From contig NZ_CP073013.1 of the NCBI RefSeq assembly GCF_020694005.1, forward strand, positions 2,862,578 to 2,926,577: a stretch of DNA of 64,000 nucleotides, written 5' to 3'. This stretch comes from Marinomonas profundi. Lineage in GTDB: Bacteria; Pseudomonadota; Gammaproteobacteria; Pseudomonadales; Marinomonadaceae. The stretch's first letter is position 1. The number at the start of each line of letters is the position of its first letter. This document shows, one piece after another, positions 37,063 to 47,900 of this stretch. Position numbers and translations under genes: made by a program. Under the pieces are notes generated by a model. That model had not been told where the DNA came from and did not search any database. It worked only from the letters and a program-made list of their open reading frames with translations.

Positions 37063-38055
37063 GTGGCATTTGATTTAAGTAATACATTGGTAGTGGGTAT
37101 TTCTGCTACGGCGCTTTTTGATATGAGCGAGTCAGATCGAATATTTACTGAGGCTCGCAATGCAGATCCCACTACAGCGGTAGAAGTCTATCAAAAGTAC
37201 ATGTTGGAGCGTGAAGATGAAACTCTAGCACCAGGTACTGGTTACCATTTAGTAAAAGCGCTATTAGCGTTAAATGAGCATAAGCAAAAAGGAGATACAT
37301 CGCCTTTGGTTGAAGTGGTTGTTATGTCCCGTAATAGTCCTGATACTGGCTTGCGAGTGCTGCAGACCATTAGACATGACAAGTTAAACATTACTCGATC
37401 AGCCTTTACTGCTGGGGAATCTGTACCAGATTACTTGGATGCGTTTGATGTAGATTTATTCCTAACCACCAATGTAGAAGATGCTCAAAAAGTTATCGAC
37501 TCACGCCAATGTGCTGCCGCTATTTTAAGGGAACCACCTAAAGACGCGCCAAAAATTCCAGGAGGGCAGGTTCGTATTGCCTTTGATGGAGATGCTGTAC
37601 TTTTTTCAGACGAGAGTGAGTTAGTTTATAAAACTCAGGGAATGGAAGCTTTTCATGCACAGGAGGATGCAAAGCAAGATATTCCAATGGAAGAAGGGCC
37701 TTACGCTAGTCTTCTGAAAAAACTATCAAAATTGCAAGACCGTTTACCTATTCGAGTTGAATCATCTCCCGTTAGAATCGCCATTGTGACTGCCAGAAAT
37801 AGCCCTTCAGAAATGCGCGTTATTAAAACCCTTCGCGCGTGGGGCGTTTACGTTGACGAAGCATTTTTTCTCGGTGGCGTTGGTAAAGGTAAGGTGTTGA
37901 AAGCCTTTAATCCGCATATCTTTTTTGATGATCAAGACATTCATTTAGACGCCGCTTCACAGTTGGTTCCTTCTGCGAAAGTACCGTATCTAAGCTCTTC
38001 AAAATTGAGCGAAAAAGGTAATGAAACGAAGGGCAAGAAAAAGAGCAGGTCATAA
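37063..38055 (+). CDS. cN-I type cytosolic 5'-nucleotidase
   Basis: A 330-residue protein of the 5'-nucleotidase (cN-I) family, which removes the phosphate from nucleoside monophosphates. Family features: VVGISATALFDMSESD at the N-terminus, VVVMSRNSPDTGLRVLQTI, the HAD-type nucleophile IAFDGDAVLFSDESE (~172), IAIVTARNSPSEMRV (~246) and FFLGGVGKGKVLKAFNPHIFF with DDQD. The usual DFDGV is replaced by DGDAV. The start is GTG with AAGGAG (37051-37056) upstream. The C-terminus is lysine- and serine-rich. It lies between the RM operon and the Druantia-like genes, an unusual place for a metabolic enzyme; a role in nucleotide depletion or signal breakdown is possible. Confidence 0.85.
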   Translation: MAFDLSNTLVVGISATALFDMSESDRIFTEARNADPTTAVEVYQKYMLEREDETLAPGTGYHLVKALLALNEHKQKGDTSPLVEVVVMSRNSPDTGLRVLQTIRHDKLNITRSAFTAGESVPDYLDAFDVDLFLTTNVEDAQKVIDSRQCAAAILREPPKDAPKIPGGQVRIAFDGDAVLFSDESELVYKTQGMEAFHAQEDAKQDIPMEEGPYASLLKKLSKLQDRLPIRVESSPVRIAIVTARNSPSEMRVIKTLRAWGVYVDEAFFLGGVGKGKVLKAFNPHIFFDDQDIHLDAASQLVPSAKVPYLSSSKLSEKGNETKGKKKSRS

Positions 38056-38136
38056 TAAGTTTTATAAAAAATAAAATAAATTATGCTAATTGAGTTGTGT
38101 TATTTTTTAAGTGTATGAATTTAAAGAATAAAATAT

Positions 38137-38153
38137 TTGGCACGATCTTCGCT
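38137..38153 (+). promoter_or_regulatory. Sigma-54 promoter of the Druantia-like operon
   Basis: TTGGCACG-N4-TCGCT matches the sigma-54 consensus TTGGCACG-N4-TTGCW at all but one position, with GG (38139-38140) and GC (38151-38152) correctly spaced. A start is expected near 38163, about 23 bases before the ATG and ahead of its AGGAGA site. It shares TTCGCTATA at its 3' end with the promoter at 28644. Confidence 0.85.
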
Positions 38154-38185
38154 ATATACATATTAAATAATATTAGGAGATATGT

Positions 38186-38650
38186 ATGAAGAAAATGTGT
38201 TCATTTGTGCTTGTTTTTGCAGCCATCATTCTATTTCTTGGTTTTGCTGTTATAGAATTTTATCCAAGTCTTGAGGAGGCGTCTTACTTCGCGACTACAT
38301 TTGGTGTTGGAGCGAGTCTGTTTTCTGGTGCCGCGTTGGGTTTAGCAATTTATTCCTTCGTTTTACAGCAAAAGCAGAATGATCAATTTGAGCAAGTAAC
38401 TTTGAAGTCATTAAACGGTCAAGTTGAAGCACTAGGTCTTTTGAAAAAGGCCATAGATGAGCAAGCGTCAACAGCAAAAGTAACCGCGCTCAATACGTTA
38501 ATCATGATGGACGAGCGACGAGTACAAGACCTAAAAGAATGGGGTAAAAATGTTGGCGACATCAATAAATACGCGGGTGGAATAAACAAAGCGAAAGCTC
38601 GAATTGAAGAAAATAGAGTAAAAATAGAATTAATTAATGATTCAATATAA
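38186..38650 (+). CDS. Small membrane protein, first gene of the Druantia-like operon
   Basis: A 154-residue protein not recognised. Two hydrophobic helices lie near the N-terminus (residues ~6-25 and ~40-60). A soluble helical, probably coiled-coil tail follows, with regularly spaced charged residues and EENRVKIELIND at the end. AGGAGA (38175-38180) precedes the ATG. druH starts 12 bases after the stop. The position between a sigma-54 promoter and druH suggests it is a third component or accessory of this defence operon. Confidence 0.7.
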   Translation: MKKMCSFVLVFAAIILFLGFAVIEFYPSLEEASYFATTFGVGASLFSGAALGLAIYSFVLQQKQNDQFEQVTLKSLNGQVEALGLLKKAIDEQASTAKVTALNTLIMMDERRVQDLKEWGKNVGDINKYAGGINKAKARIEENRVKIELINDSI

Positions 38651-38662
38651 GGATAAATCGAT

Positions 38663-41600
38663 ATGGATGTCACTGCACACATCCCTCATTTAAGCGCTTA
38701 CTGGTTAAAAACTATGCTGCATAAACGTGGTTTGGAAAAACCGACTTTTAAGCCATTGTTTACGTATCAGCTCACAGATAATGAGTACCAAGAACTCAAG
38801 ACAGTTCTTAAGCGGCAATCAGCCAGTGGTGAACGAATAAAAAATCAACAGTGGTGTGCTGTTTTTTGTTTATTCTGCTCGGAGTGGTATCGACGTGAAT
38901 ATCAGGCGGGTTGGTCATGGGATGGTATTTGGGAAGCTTTGGATTATAAAGTAGAGGCAAATCAACGACCAAGCTTGATTGAAAAAGGCTTTGTATATTG
39001 GGGGCGACGAATTAATCGTTATGAAAGTGAGCGTAATGATTATTTAGGCTCTATTTTCAGTGAAGGTGGTCTCCCTTTTGGTTTGCTTGCCAGTGAAGGG
39101 AGCCGTTTTCAGCAGCTATTCAAAAAGCTTTTGGGTGAGTTCGATAAAGCAAAATCGTTTGGCGTGTCACCCATTCCTCTTATCCAAAAGCAATTAGAGC
39201 GAATGCCCGATGCATTCAAACAGGACACTACTGTATTGTTGCTTAATGAGATGGTAGAGCGTCTATATGGTTTTATCGATCACTATGAGCTTGACACCCA
39301 ATCTGATCCAGTAATGCACTTGGATCATTCGTTACCGTTATGGCGTAATAGCTTCCCGATTCCACTAGATGACTCAACGGGCAATGAGTTTTTAGCTGGC
39401 CTATTAAAATCTGCTGCGTCGCAACGTAGAGAAACCAAAAAACAGCAGAGGCGGCTAACGCTTACTCAATGGCTTTCGAACTCAGATGAACTGGGTTTTT
39501 CAGCGAAAGTTGTGTGCGATAAGCAGGTTCAGATATCGACTGGCCGAAAGGCGTTTTCACACCCAAATGCAGAACTATTGATTTACGAAGGTAAGCAGCA
39601 ACTTAAAAGCATGGGCCGTGTCCGCTTAGAATGTTCTGAGAACCACACAACACTGCATTTGCGAGCAACAAGTCTTCAGCTATCGAGGAAGCGCTGGGAA
39701 GCGCCTTTAAGTCTAGTCGTTATGCAAGATGGTACTATTCGTTATCAAGAGCTGATTCCTAGTTCCGCCATTTTATTATCTGATATGCCTGTTGTGCTTG
39801 AGCAAGTTGACGAGGTAAAACAGATAGTAGGGCAGGGTAGTTTTAGTAAGAAAACCCCAAACCTTTGTGTGGTTGCGCCTAGCTATTTTGAAATGTCTAA
39901 CTCAAATAATTCTGCTGTGATTTTAGATCACACAGAGTTCGACGGAGCATTCCAATATATACGATTTTCTGGTGACCTGACGCTTAACTCGAATATTGAA
40001 GGGGAGTCAGATCAGTATAATATTTCTACTAAGATAGATGCTTTTTCTCAAGAGCTTCTTGAGATTGAAGGCCCTGAGCTAGAGTTTGAGACAGTCCAAG
40101 GGTATCCAGTTTATAAAGGGCTCCCTAAGCTGAAGTGTTTATACCCAGATGCAAAGCTTTATATAGGTGATCATGAACAAGGTAAATGGGATCGTATTGC
40201 CAGCATGTATGGTCGACAGGTTTTACGTGTAAAAGTGGGTGATAAGACGCTCTACAGAAGAAAAATTGCGATTTTACCTGACTGCTTAGAAATTAAAATC
40301 CAGCCAGGAAACTCTCCGCGAAGAGGATCATTGTTGCTTAATTGTGAGAAAAAGCTGAACTCCAGAGTTACCTCTGATATCACAAGCAAAGTGCTCAAGA
40401 CTGAAACGGGTAAACGTTTTGATTTGTCCGTTGATGAGACACCTCCTCCTCACTTGGAGCTTGAAATTAGAGCGAATTTATTAGCCGAACCAATTGCATT
40501 AAAAGTACCTTTCCCTGCCCGTGGTGCACTGTTATTTGATGGTGGTGGGAAGCTGTTAGGTCGTCGTATAACGGTAGAAGATTTACTAGGTGCTCGCGCT
40601 TTACTATTTTCAGAGCCTAATAAAGGCATCACTAAATTCGATATTGAGCTTAGAGCACCCACGCGCTCAATGGATAGAGTGTCCGTTAACTATAGTTACA
40701 CCGTGCGCGAGTGTTTCAGTGAAATCAACCTGTATGAATTCAGAGATAAAATCAAAGAGTTGCTGGCGACTTCTGATGGATTGGATGAAACCGTTCGAAT
40801 GGTTGTGAGTAGTCCAAGCTGTGACTCTATACAGTTTCAAATAGGGCGCTATACGACCAGCCCTCGAAAAGAGGGTTTCATGCTGTCGTTTGATGAGCGG
40901 GAAGTTATTGATTTTGGCGATTTGCATGTTGAGCTTATTAATTTAGAAAACCCAGAAGAAAAACCAATAAAACTTCATCAAAGGACTTCTGGTGAGGCTC
41001 CAATAGGTAAATTCGAGCTACCTTTGTTAGTTAGTTCGCCAAAACTTGCCGTACCGGCGAAGTCATCAAAAATACCTTTTAGGTCTGTATTCATAGCCGC
41101 CAACCATTCTAGCTTGAATGTTGGCAAAGCTAAGACGCTCAATAAAGCGGTTTCAGAGTTTCATCCAGTAACAAATCCGAATGCTTTTTTACCAATTTTT
41201 GAGGATATGGTCGTTAATTTTTCGCATTCAGGCTGGTTGTATCTTGATGCATTATTTGAAAATTATGCTTATTTACCCATGCAAACTTTTGAGGTGTGGA
41301 AGTCTTTATCACATCATCCTGAGTGTCTTGTGTGCTATCTATTTGTCAGTAAGCACAAAACAGAAGAGCTCATGCAGCGATTTCAAACAGAGTTTAATAT
41401 TGTATGGGAATTGATTCTCCTGCAAATGTGGCATAGTGCAATATCACGCTATCGAGTATCAATGGCAGAAGAGGCCTACCCTGAAGAGTTAATCAATATT
41501 TTTGCTTCGCGAAAAAAAGATGAGCTAGTCAACTTTTTAGGGCTATCTGGGATGTTTACGCTAAGTGTGGCTTACGGTGCCATGTACCCAGCAATTGCCA

Positions 41601-41917
41601 ACAGTTGGCGAGAAGAGTTACTTCGCTCTAACGCTGAAAATGATAATTGGCCAACACATTATTCTTATGCACTTAACCAGTGGGTTTTACAGAATAACTC
41701 GGAGTTAATGTGTTTTGACATCCCGCATCAGTTTCAGACTTCTGTGATGCTATTTCCAATTGTGGCAGCGGCGGTTGTTTCAAACCTGACTACTTGGCGT
41801 GAGGTATTGGGTGTTCCTGACGTAAATAATTTATTACTAAGACAGATCATGGATTTTGATCATGACTGGTTTAATTCTGTTTTCCAATGTTGTTTATCTA
41901 TTTTTGCTACGGAGTAA
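38663..41917 (+). CDS. druH: DruH-like protein of Druantia type III
   Basis: A 1084-residue protein with no motif I can name. It is assigned by position and size: in Druantia type III, a ~1000-1100-residue DruH of unknown biochemistry directly precedes the giant DruE helicase, as here (three bases apart). The protein is soluble, with an N-terminal helical region and a long central part rich in beta-strand-like alternation (residues ~260-790). Its C-terminal part is helical with several Trp, Tyr and His. AAGGA lies upstream of the ATG. Other two-gene systems with a DUF1998 helicase are an alternative. Confidence 0.65.
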   Translation: MDVTAHIPHLSAYWLKTMLHKRGLEKPTFKPLFTYQLTDNEYQELKTVLKRQSASGERIKNQQWCAVFCLFCSEWYRREYQAGWSWDGIWEALDYKVEANQRPSLIEKGFVYWGRRINRYESERNDYLGSIFSEGGLPFGLLASEGSRFQQLFKKLLGEFDKAKSFGVSPIPLIQKQLERMPDAFKQDTTVLLLNEMVERLYGFIDHYELDTQSDPVMHLDHSLPLWRNSFPIPLDDSTGNEFLAGLLKSAASQRRETKKQQRRLTLTQWLSNSDELGFSAKVVCDKQVQISTGRKAFSHPNAELLIYEGKQQLKSMGRVRLECSENHTTLHLRATSLQLSRKRWEAPLSLVVMQDGTIRYQELIPSSAILLSDMPVVLEQVDEVKQIVGQGSFSKKTPNLCVVAPSYFEMSNSNNSAVILDHTEFDGAFQYIRFSGDLTLNSNIEGESDQYNISTKIDAFSQELLEIEGPELEFETVQGYPVYKGLPKLKCLYPDAKLYIGDHEQGKWDRIASMYGRQVLRVKVGDKTLYRRKIAILPDCLEIKIQPGNSPRRGSLLLNCEKKLNSRVTSDITSKVLKTETGKRFDLSVDETPPPHLELEIRANLLAEPIALKVPFPARGALLFDGGGKLLGRRITVEDLLGARALLFSEPNKGITKFDIELRAPTRSMDRVSVNYSYTVRECFSEINLYEFRDKIKELLATSDGLDETVRMVVSSPSCDSIQFQIGRYTTSPRKEGFMLSFDEREVIDFGDLHVELINLENPEEKPIKLHQRTSGEAPIGKFELPLLVSSPKLAVPAKSSKIPFRSVFIAANHSSLNVGKAKTLNKAVSEFHPVTNPNAFLPIFEDMVVNFSHSGWLYLDALFENYAYLPMQTFEVWKSLSHHPECLVCYLFVSKHKTEELMQRFQTEFNIVWELILLQMWHSAISRYRVSMAEEAYPEELINIFASRKKDELVNFLGLSGMFTLSVAYGAMYPAIANSWREELLRSNAENDNWPTHYSYALNQWVLQNNSELMCFDIPHQFQTSVMLFPIVAAAVVSNLTTWREVLGVPDVNNLLLRQIMDFDHDWFNSVFQCCLSIFATE

Positions 41918-41920
41918 ATC

Positions 41921-44900
41921 ATGGAAGGGTATTTTTCAACACTTAAAAAACAAGCTAATTCACGTGCAAAAGAAGCGACATTGAGTGTCCTAGGTATTAA
42001 TAAACCTAATCTGCGTAACCATTTAAATGATTTATTTGAAAACGATGAGCCTTTTATCCATGGGCCTGTGTTTGAACAAATGTTTGGTTGGGAACCACAT
42101 ACCGCGAAAATCTGTGATCTTACAAATACGCTATCATCAAGAGTCATTGATGCGTTAGACCACGATAATAACGGACGCTATGCCTTTAAAAAAGACTGGT
42201 CACCATTCAAACACCAATATCAGGCATGGAAAGACTTGCTTGATGATCAGCCAAAGTCACGGATCATTACCAGTGGTACTGGTTCAGGTAAGACGGAATG
42301 TTTTATGGTGCCAGTACTTGAAGATTTGTATCGCGAATCAGTGCAATCGGGGCAAGCCCTCACAGGTGTCAGAGCAATTTTCCTTTATCCGCTCAATGCG
42401 TTGATAAACTCGCAACGAGAGCGTTTGAATGCCTGGACTAAGCATTTTGAAGGCGATATTAGGTTTTGTCTTTACAACGGTAAAACGCCGGAAAAACTTA
42501 AAAGTAAAGATCGACAAAAGCAAACGGCAAATCCGCAAGATGTGATGAGTCGTAAAGGGATGCGAGAAGACCCAGCGCCAATATTAGTGACAAACGGCAC
42601 TATGCTTGAATATATGCTGATCCGCCAGGCGGATGCGCCCATCATTGAGCAATCCAAAGGTAAGTTACGCTGGATTGTGCTTGATGAAGCGCACACCTAT
42701 ATCGGCTCACAAGCTGCCGAGCTCGCGTTACAGTTGCGTCGTGTGATGCAAGCTTTTGATGTTAAAGCAGAAGATATACGTTTTGTAGCAACATCCGCCA
42801 CCATCGCAGGAAAAGACGCAGAAGAGAGTTTAAAGCGTTACTTAGCTAATCTTGCAAATATTTCGGTTGATCAGGTTGCGGTGATTGGCGGCAAACGAGT
42901 GGTTCCAAAGTTAACCGAAGTCGATGCTGTTAGTCGTATTATAGATGAAATTGAATCTATTGAACCGGAAGGTCAAAAACCATTAAAGCCAAAAGAAGAA
43001 CAAAAAGAAGATGTATCTTCCGAACGTTTCAGAGCACTAGAAGAGTCACGAATTGCGGTCGCTCTTCGCAGTGCTCTAACAACTGAAGGTGCGGGGCCAA
43101 AGTCAATTGATGACTTGGTATCTGATCTATCAACTTTCAAGCTAAAAGAAAGCGAGATTTATCGCTGGCTTGATCTCTGTACAAACACAAGGCAATCCCC
43201 CAAATCCGAAGCTTTTCTTAAAGTTCGATCTCATTACTTTCAACGTACTTTAAGTGGGCTTTGGTCTTGTGTGAATCCAAATTGTACTCATAAGCAGCAG
43301 TCAAAATTACAGCAAGATTGGCCTTATGGTTATGTTTACACAAAGCAGCGTCCATACTGTGAATGTGGTTCACCTGTCTTAGAGATTGCATTCTGTAATG
43401 AATGTAGTGAACCACATTTGTTGGGCACTATTGACACGCATAACAGCAAGTTAATGCCTTGGATTGACCGCTCTCATGATGAGTTTACTTTAACGGAAGG
43501 TGATTCGGATGATGAAGAAGAGGGTGATAACCTAGATAGTTCAGAAGATAGTGCGGACGAACAAAGTCAAACGTCAAAACCTTCTGGTCTTGTTGTTATT
43601 GGGGCCAGTTGCTCAGAGGAAAGCCATTATTATCTGAGATCATTTTCAAAAGATGGAACAGAATCTTTTGATGAAGGTGATTTTTCTTTGGCGTTTAGAG
43701 ACGAGTTAGAAAAAACAGTGTGCTCAGATTGTGGACATACAGGACGAGGGATTCACGGCCAAGCACTAAGGCGTTGTATGTTGGGTGCCCCGTTTTACTC
43801 CACAAACGCTGTTCCAACCATATTAGAGTATTGTCCAGACTTTGAGCCAGAGGATGATGCAGAAGTAAAGCGAACACCTGCCGAACTTCCTGCTCGTGGC
43901 CGTCGACTGATTACTTTCACTGATAGTCGACAAGGCACTGCCAAAATGTCAGTGAGTATGCAGCAAGAAGCGGAACGCTCTTTGTTACGTGGCATTATGG
44001 TTCGCGAATTAAAACAACATATCGAAGAAAAAGTAGATGCTGATCCCGAGCTTCTAGAGCGTGTCAAAGACTTCATTTCCATGTCACCTGAAAAGATAAA
44101 GAGTCTTTTGAAATTTATTGAAATGGAAAGCCCTAATGAAGCGAAAGACCTCAAAGCGTATCTCTCTTTATTGAGTGAAGCAAAGAAACAGTCACCTATG
44201 TCTGTTACATGGAATGATTTGATTCGCGAGCTTAAAATGGATCAAAATATTTCCCATTCAATGACTTGGGAAAATCGGTACTTAGATCCGGATGCATTTG
44301 ATAAAAATGACGCAACCAAACTGTCTGAAATGATTTTAACGCGGGAGATCGTCCGTCGCCCTAAATACCGAAACAATGTGGAAACTCAGGGATTAGTTCG
44401 TATTGTATATCCTGGTATTGAGGCAATTACTTCTGTACCAGAAAAATGGATAGAGAGTAGCCATACACTTAAAGATTGGAAAGATTTTCTAATCGTCTGC
44501 ATGAACTTTCATGTTCGAGAGAATTCATTTGTTCAAATAAATGATGACTGGTCTAAGTGGATTGGAATGCGTTTCTTCTCTAAGTCATTAATCAGTCCAG
44601 AGTCAAAAGATGATCAAGGAAATAGAGTAAAACCTTGGCCACAAGTGAGGCCAAAAGCCAAACAGCAATCTCGACTTATTTCTTTGTTGGCTAAAGCTAG
44701 CAAGTTAGACCCTACGGAAGCAAGATCAGAAGACACAATTAATACTTGGCTAAAAGCGGCCTGGGATTGCTTGGTTAGTGGTCATTCAAAATCGCTTAGT
44801 GAGCTATCTGGCAAGCAGTATCAGCTAAAACTAGAAACAGTCAGCTTCGCCTTATTGACGAAAGCCTACGTTTGTCCAATCACAAATAAGTTAATAGATA

Positions 44901-47900
44901 CTGTTTTTAAAGGTATTACTCCATACATACCTTGGAATAAAGACCCTGAGAAATACCTATGTAAGCAGGTCGATTTGCCCAGTATCTGGGAGCTTGATAC
45001 ATCTACTGATAACAGTCGTTATATCTCAGTTATTCGAGAAAATGTAACTGCTAACGAGGCTATCAGTCAGCTACGGCAGCAGAATTTATGGACGGATATC
45101 AATGATCGCGTTGTTGAAGGTGGATTTTATTATACGTCTGCAGAGCATTCTGCTCAACAATCAGCAGAGAAGCTTGAGAGGTATGAAGAACGATTCAAGC
45201 AAGGACAAAAAAACGTCTTAAACTGCTCAACTACAATGGAGATGGGGGTAGATATTGGTGGTATTTCAGCTGTTGTGATGAATAACGTTCCGCCACACCC
45301 TGCTAATTATCTTCAACGGGCTGGCCGTGCAGGGCGCTCTAAAGAGGCACGGGCTATTGGTTTTACGATATGTAAAAATAACCCACATGATCAGTATGTG
45401 TTTAACAAGCCAAAATGGCCTTTTGAAACAGTTATTCCAGCCCCACATGTAGCCTTTAGTTCTGCAAAAATAGTTCAACGTCATATTAATGCGTTTTTAC
45501 TAGGGATATTTTTACGAAATATCATTGGCGAAACAGTAAAAGAAAAGTTTTTCTTAAATTTAGAGTGGTTCTATACAACTGGAGCTTCAGAACGTGCTCC
45601 TTGTGCACGCTTTGTAAACTGGCTTGAGGGGAATTCGCTTCAGCTAGAAAAAGAAATTAAAACGCTTACATCACAGACTAAGTTGGAAAATTCAAGTGTA
45701 GAAGGCTTAGTCAGAACAACAGTACAAACGATCGAACTTCTAAACGAGAGGTGGTTGAAAGAATATCAATACATTCAAGCTGAGTTTGGTTCAGCGGATA
45801 AAGAAAGTGCCTATGCTTATAAACTTAATGGTGATTTAAATCGCCTGTGTAATGAGTATTTGCTTCGTGATCTTGCTTGTCGCGGTTTTCTTCCTGGTTA
45901 TGGCTTCCCTACAGATGTAGTTAATTTGAATGTGGGGAATCTTGAAGATTATATCCGTGAGAAGGAAAATAAAAACACAAGGCAAGATGACCGTGAAGAC
46001 AATGTTTCGATCAATAGAGGTTTACCAAGCCGAAATCTCGCAGTAGCTATTCGTGAATATGCACCAGGGACAGAAATCGTTCTTGATGGTCGTGTGCACA
46101 AAACCGCTGGTATATCATTAGGTTGGCAGAAAGCTCATGTAGAGGGGCTTAAAGAAACACAAAAGTTTGATGTTGCGTGGCACTGCTCAAATTGTGGACA
46201 GACTGGATATGAGCCGGACCTTAGTCAACAAAACAATATAATGTGCAGTAATCCTGCTTGTACCAAACCCATCAAATTAAAAGATCAACGTAGGGTGATT
46301 CAACCGATAGGATTTGTAGCAGATTTCTATCAGCCCCCAAGCAATAACGTATCGCAAACGGCTTTCATCCCCGTTCAGAACCCATGGGTTATGGGTAAGG
46401 GCGATAAAATATCCTTGCCTAATCCTGAACTAGGTCACATGGTTGTTGATACATCAGGACATGTTTTCTATCACAGTTCAGGTTTACATGGTAAGGGTTA
46501 TGCTCTTTGTCTTGGTTGTGGGCGTGCCGAATCCATGACGGCCACTGAAGAGAAGCCCAAGGCGATGTCACTTGATAAACCGCATAGGCCACCGATGCCA
46601 AATAAATTCCAACGTGATGAAAACGGTAAGCCGGAGTGTGGTGCAACTGGTAAAATAATGGAAAGTATCCATCTTGGTTTTAACACCACTACTGATGTCT
46701 TTGAGTTAGTGCTTCGCAACCCAGTAACAGCAGAATATCTAAATGATAAAAATATTGCAGTGACAATCGCTGTCGCTCTTAGAGAGGCATTAGTCGATAA
46801 CCTTGGTATTTCATCTAACGAAGTTGGTTATGGCACCAGACCTTCAGTTGTAGGACAAGGCAGTAAAGCGCAAGTCATTCAGTTATTTGATACGGTGAGT
46901 GGTGGAGCAGGATTCGCGATCTCTGCTGCCGCTTTAATAGATAGTCTTCTTCGAAAAATGATGGTAATCCTTAATTGTAAGGATAATTGTGACCGTTACT
47001 GTCACTCTTGTTTGTTGGAGTCTGACTCTCGCCATGACATCGACCGGCTAGATCGTAAGTTAGCATTGTCTTGGCTCGGAGGAGCTGACTTCGCTAATTA
47101 TATTGATTTGCCAGAAAAATACCGCAATATATTTGGTTCTGAATGCACTAAATATAACCCAATGTCGATCAAAGAAAAATTTGTCGAGCTACAACGTGAC
47201 AAGCCAACGCTGGTTAAATTTATTCTTTCTAGCAATGTTGATGATTGGGATACCTCGTTAGGGTATTTAACGCATTTCTATGGCTTACTTCAGCAAGGAA
47301 TGAGCATCGAAGTAGTTGTTCCTAATATGAAATGGGAGAATGAGGTAAGAGATTTTTTAGCTAAGCTTTCAGCTATGGAGAATGTGTCACTTATTGAGGC
47401 TAATGTGGTCATCCCAGCAGTGATACAAGTATGTTACGAGCATTCTTGTGAGACGATAGGGTGTCTAGACGATCTATCAAGAACTTTAGGGGATAACTGG
47501 TTGTCTTCTTCAGATATTTCAGTCACGACGGATGCTATATCTGAAATAACCGGTAAGATACTGTCTTTTTCGGAACCTCTGACTGTTCAGGGTGCGGTGG
47601 ATATTCCAATAAAGAACGAGCTAAACGGCCCACTAAAAAGGTTTGGCAACAGACTTATAGAATTACTGGGTAAAAAAGATGCCAGACTTATTAGCTTATT
47701 AGAGAACGATAAATTAATCGCGCTTAACTATACTGACCGATATCTACAAAGCCCGTCGAGTCTTTTGATGTTAGGTGAGCTTCTAGGCTCGTTTTCTAAT
47801 CAAGATAACCATGTTTCAGTGACTACTTGCTTTGATGAGAAAGGTAATAACCCTGGTTATGCGATTCATCATGACTGGATATACGAAGATGACTATGAGG

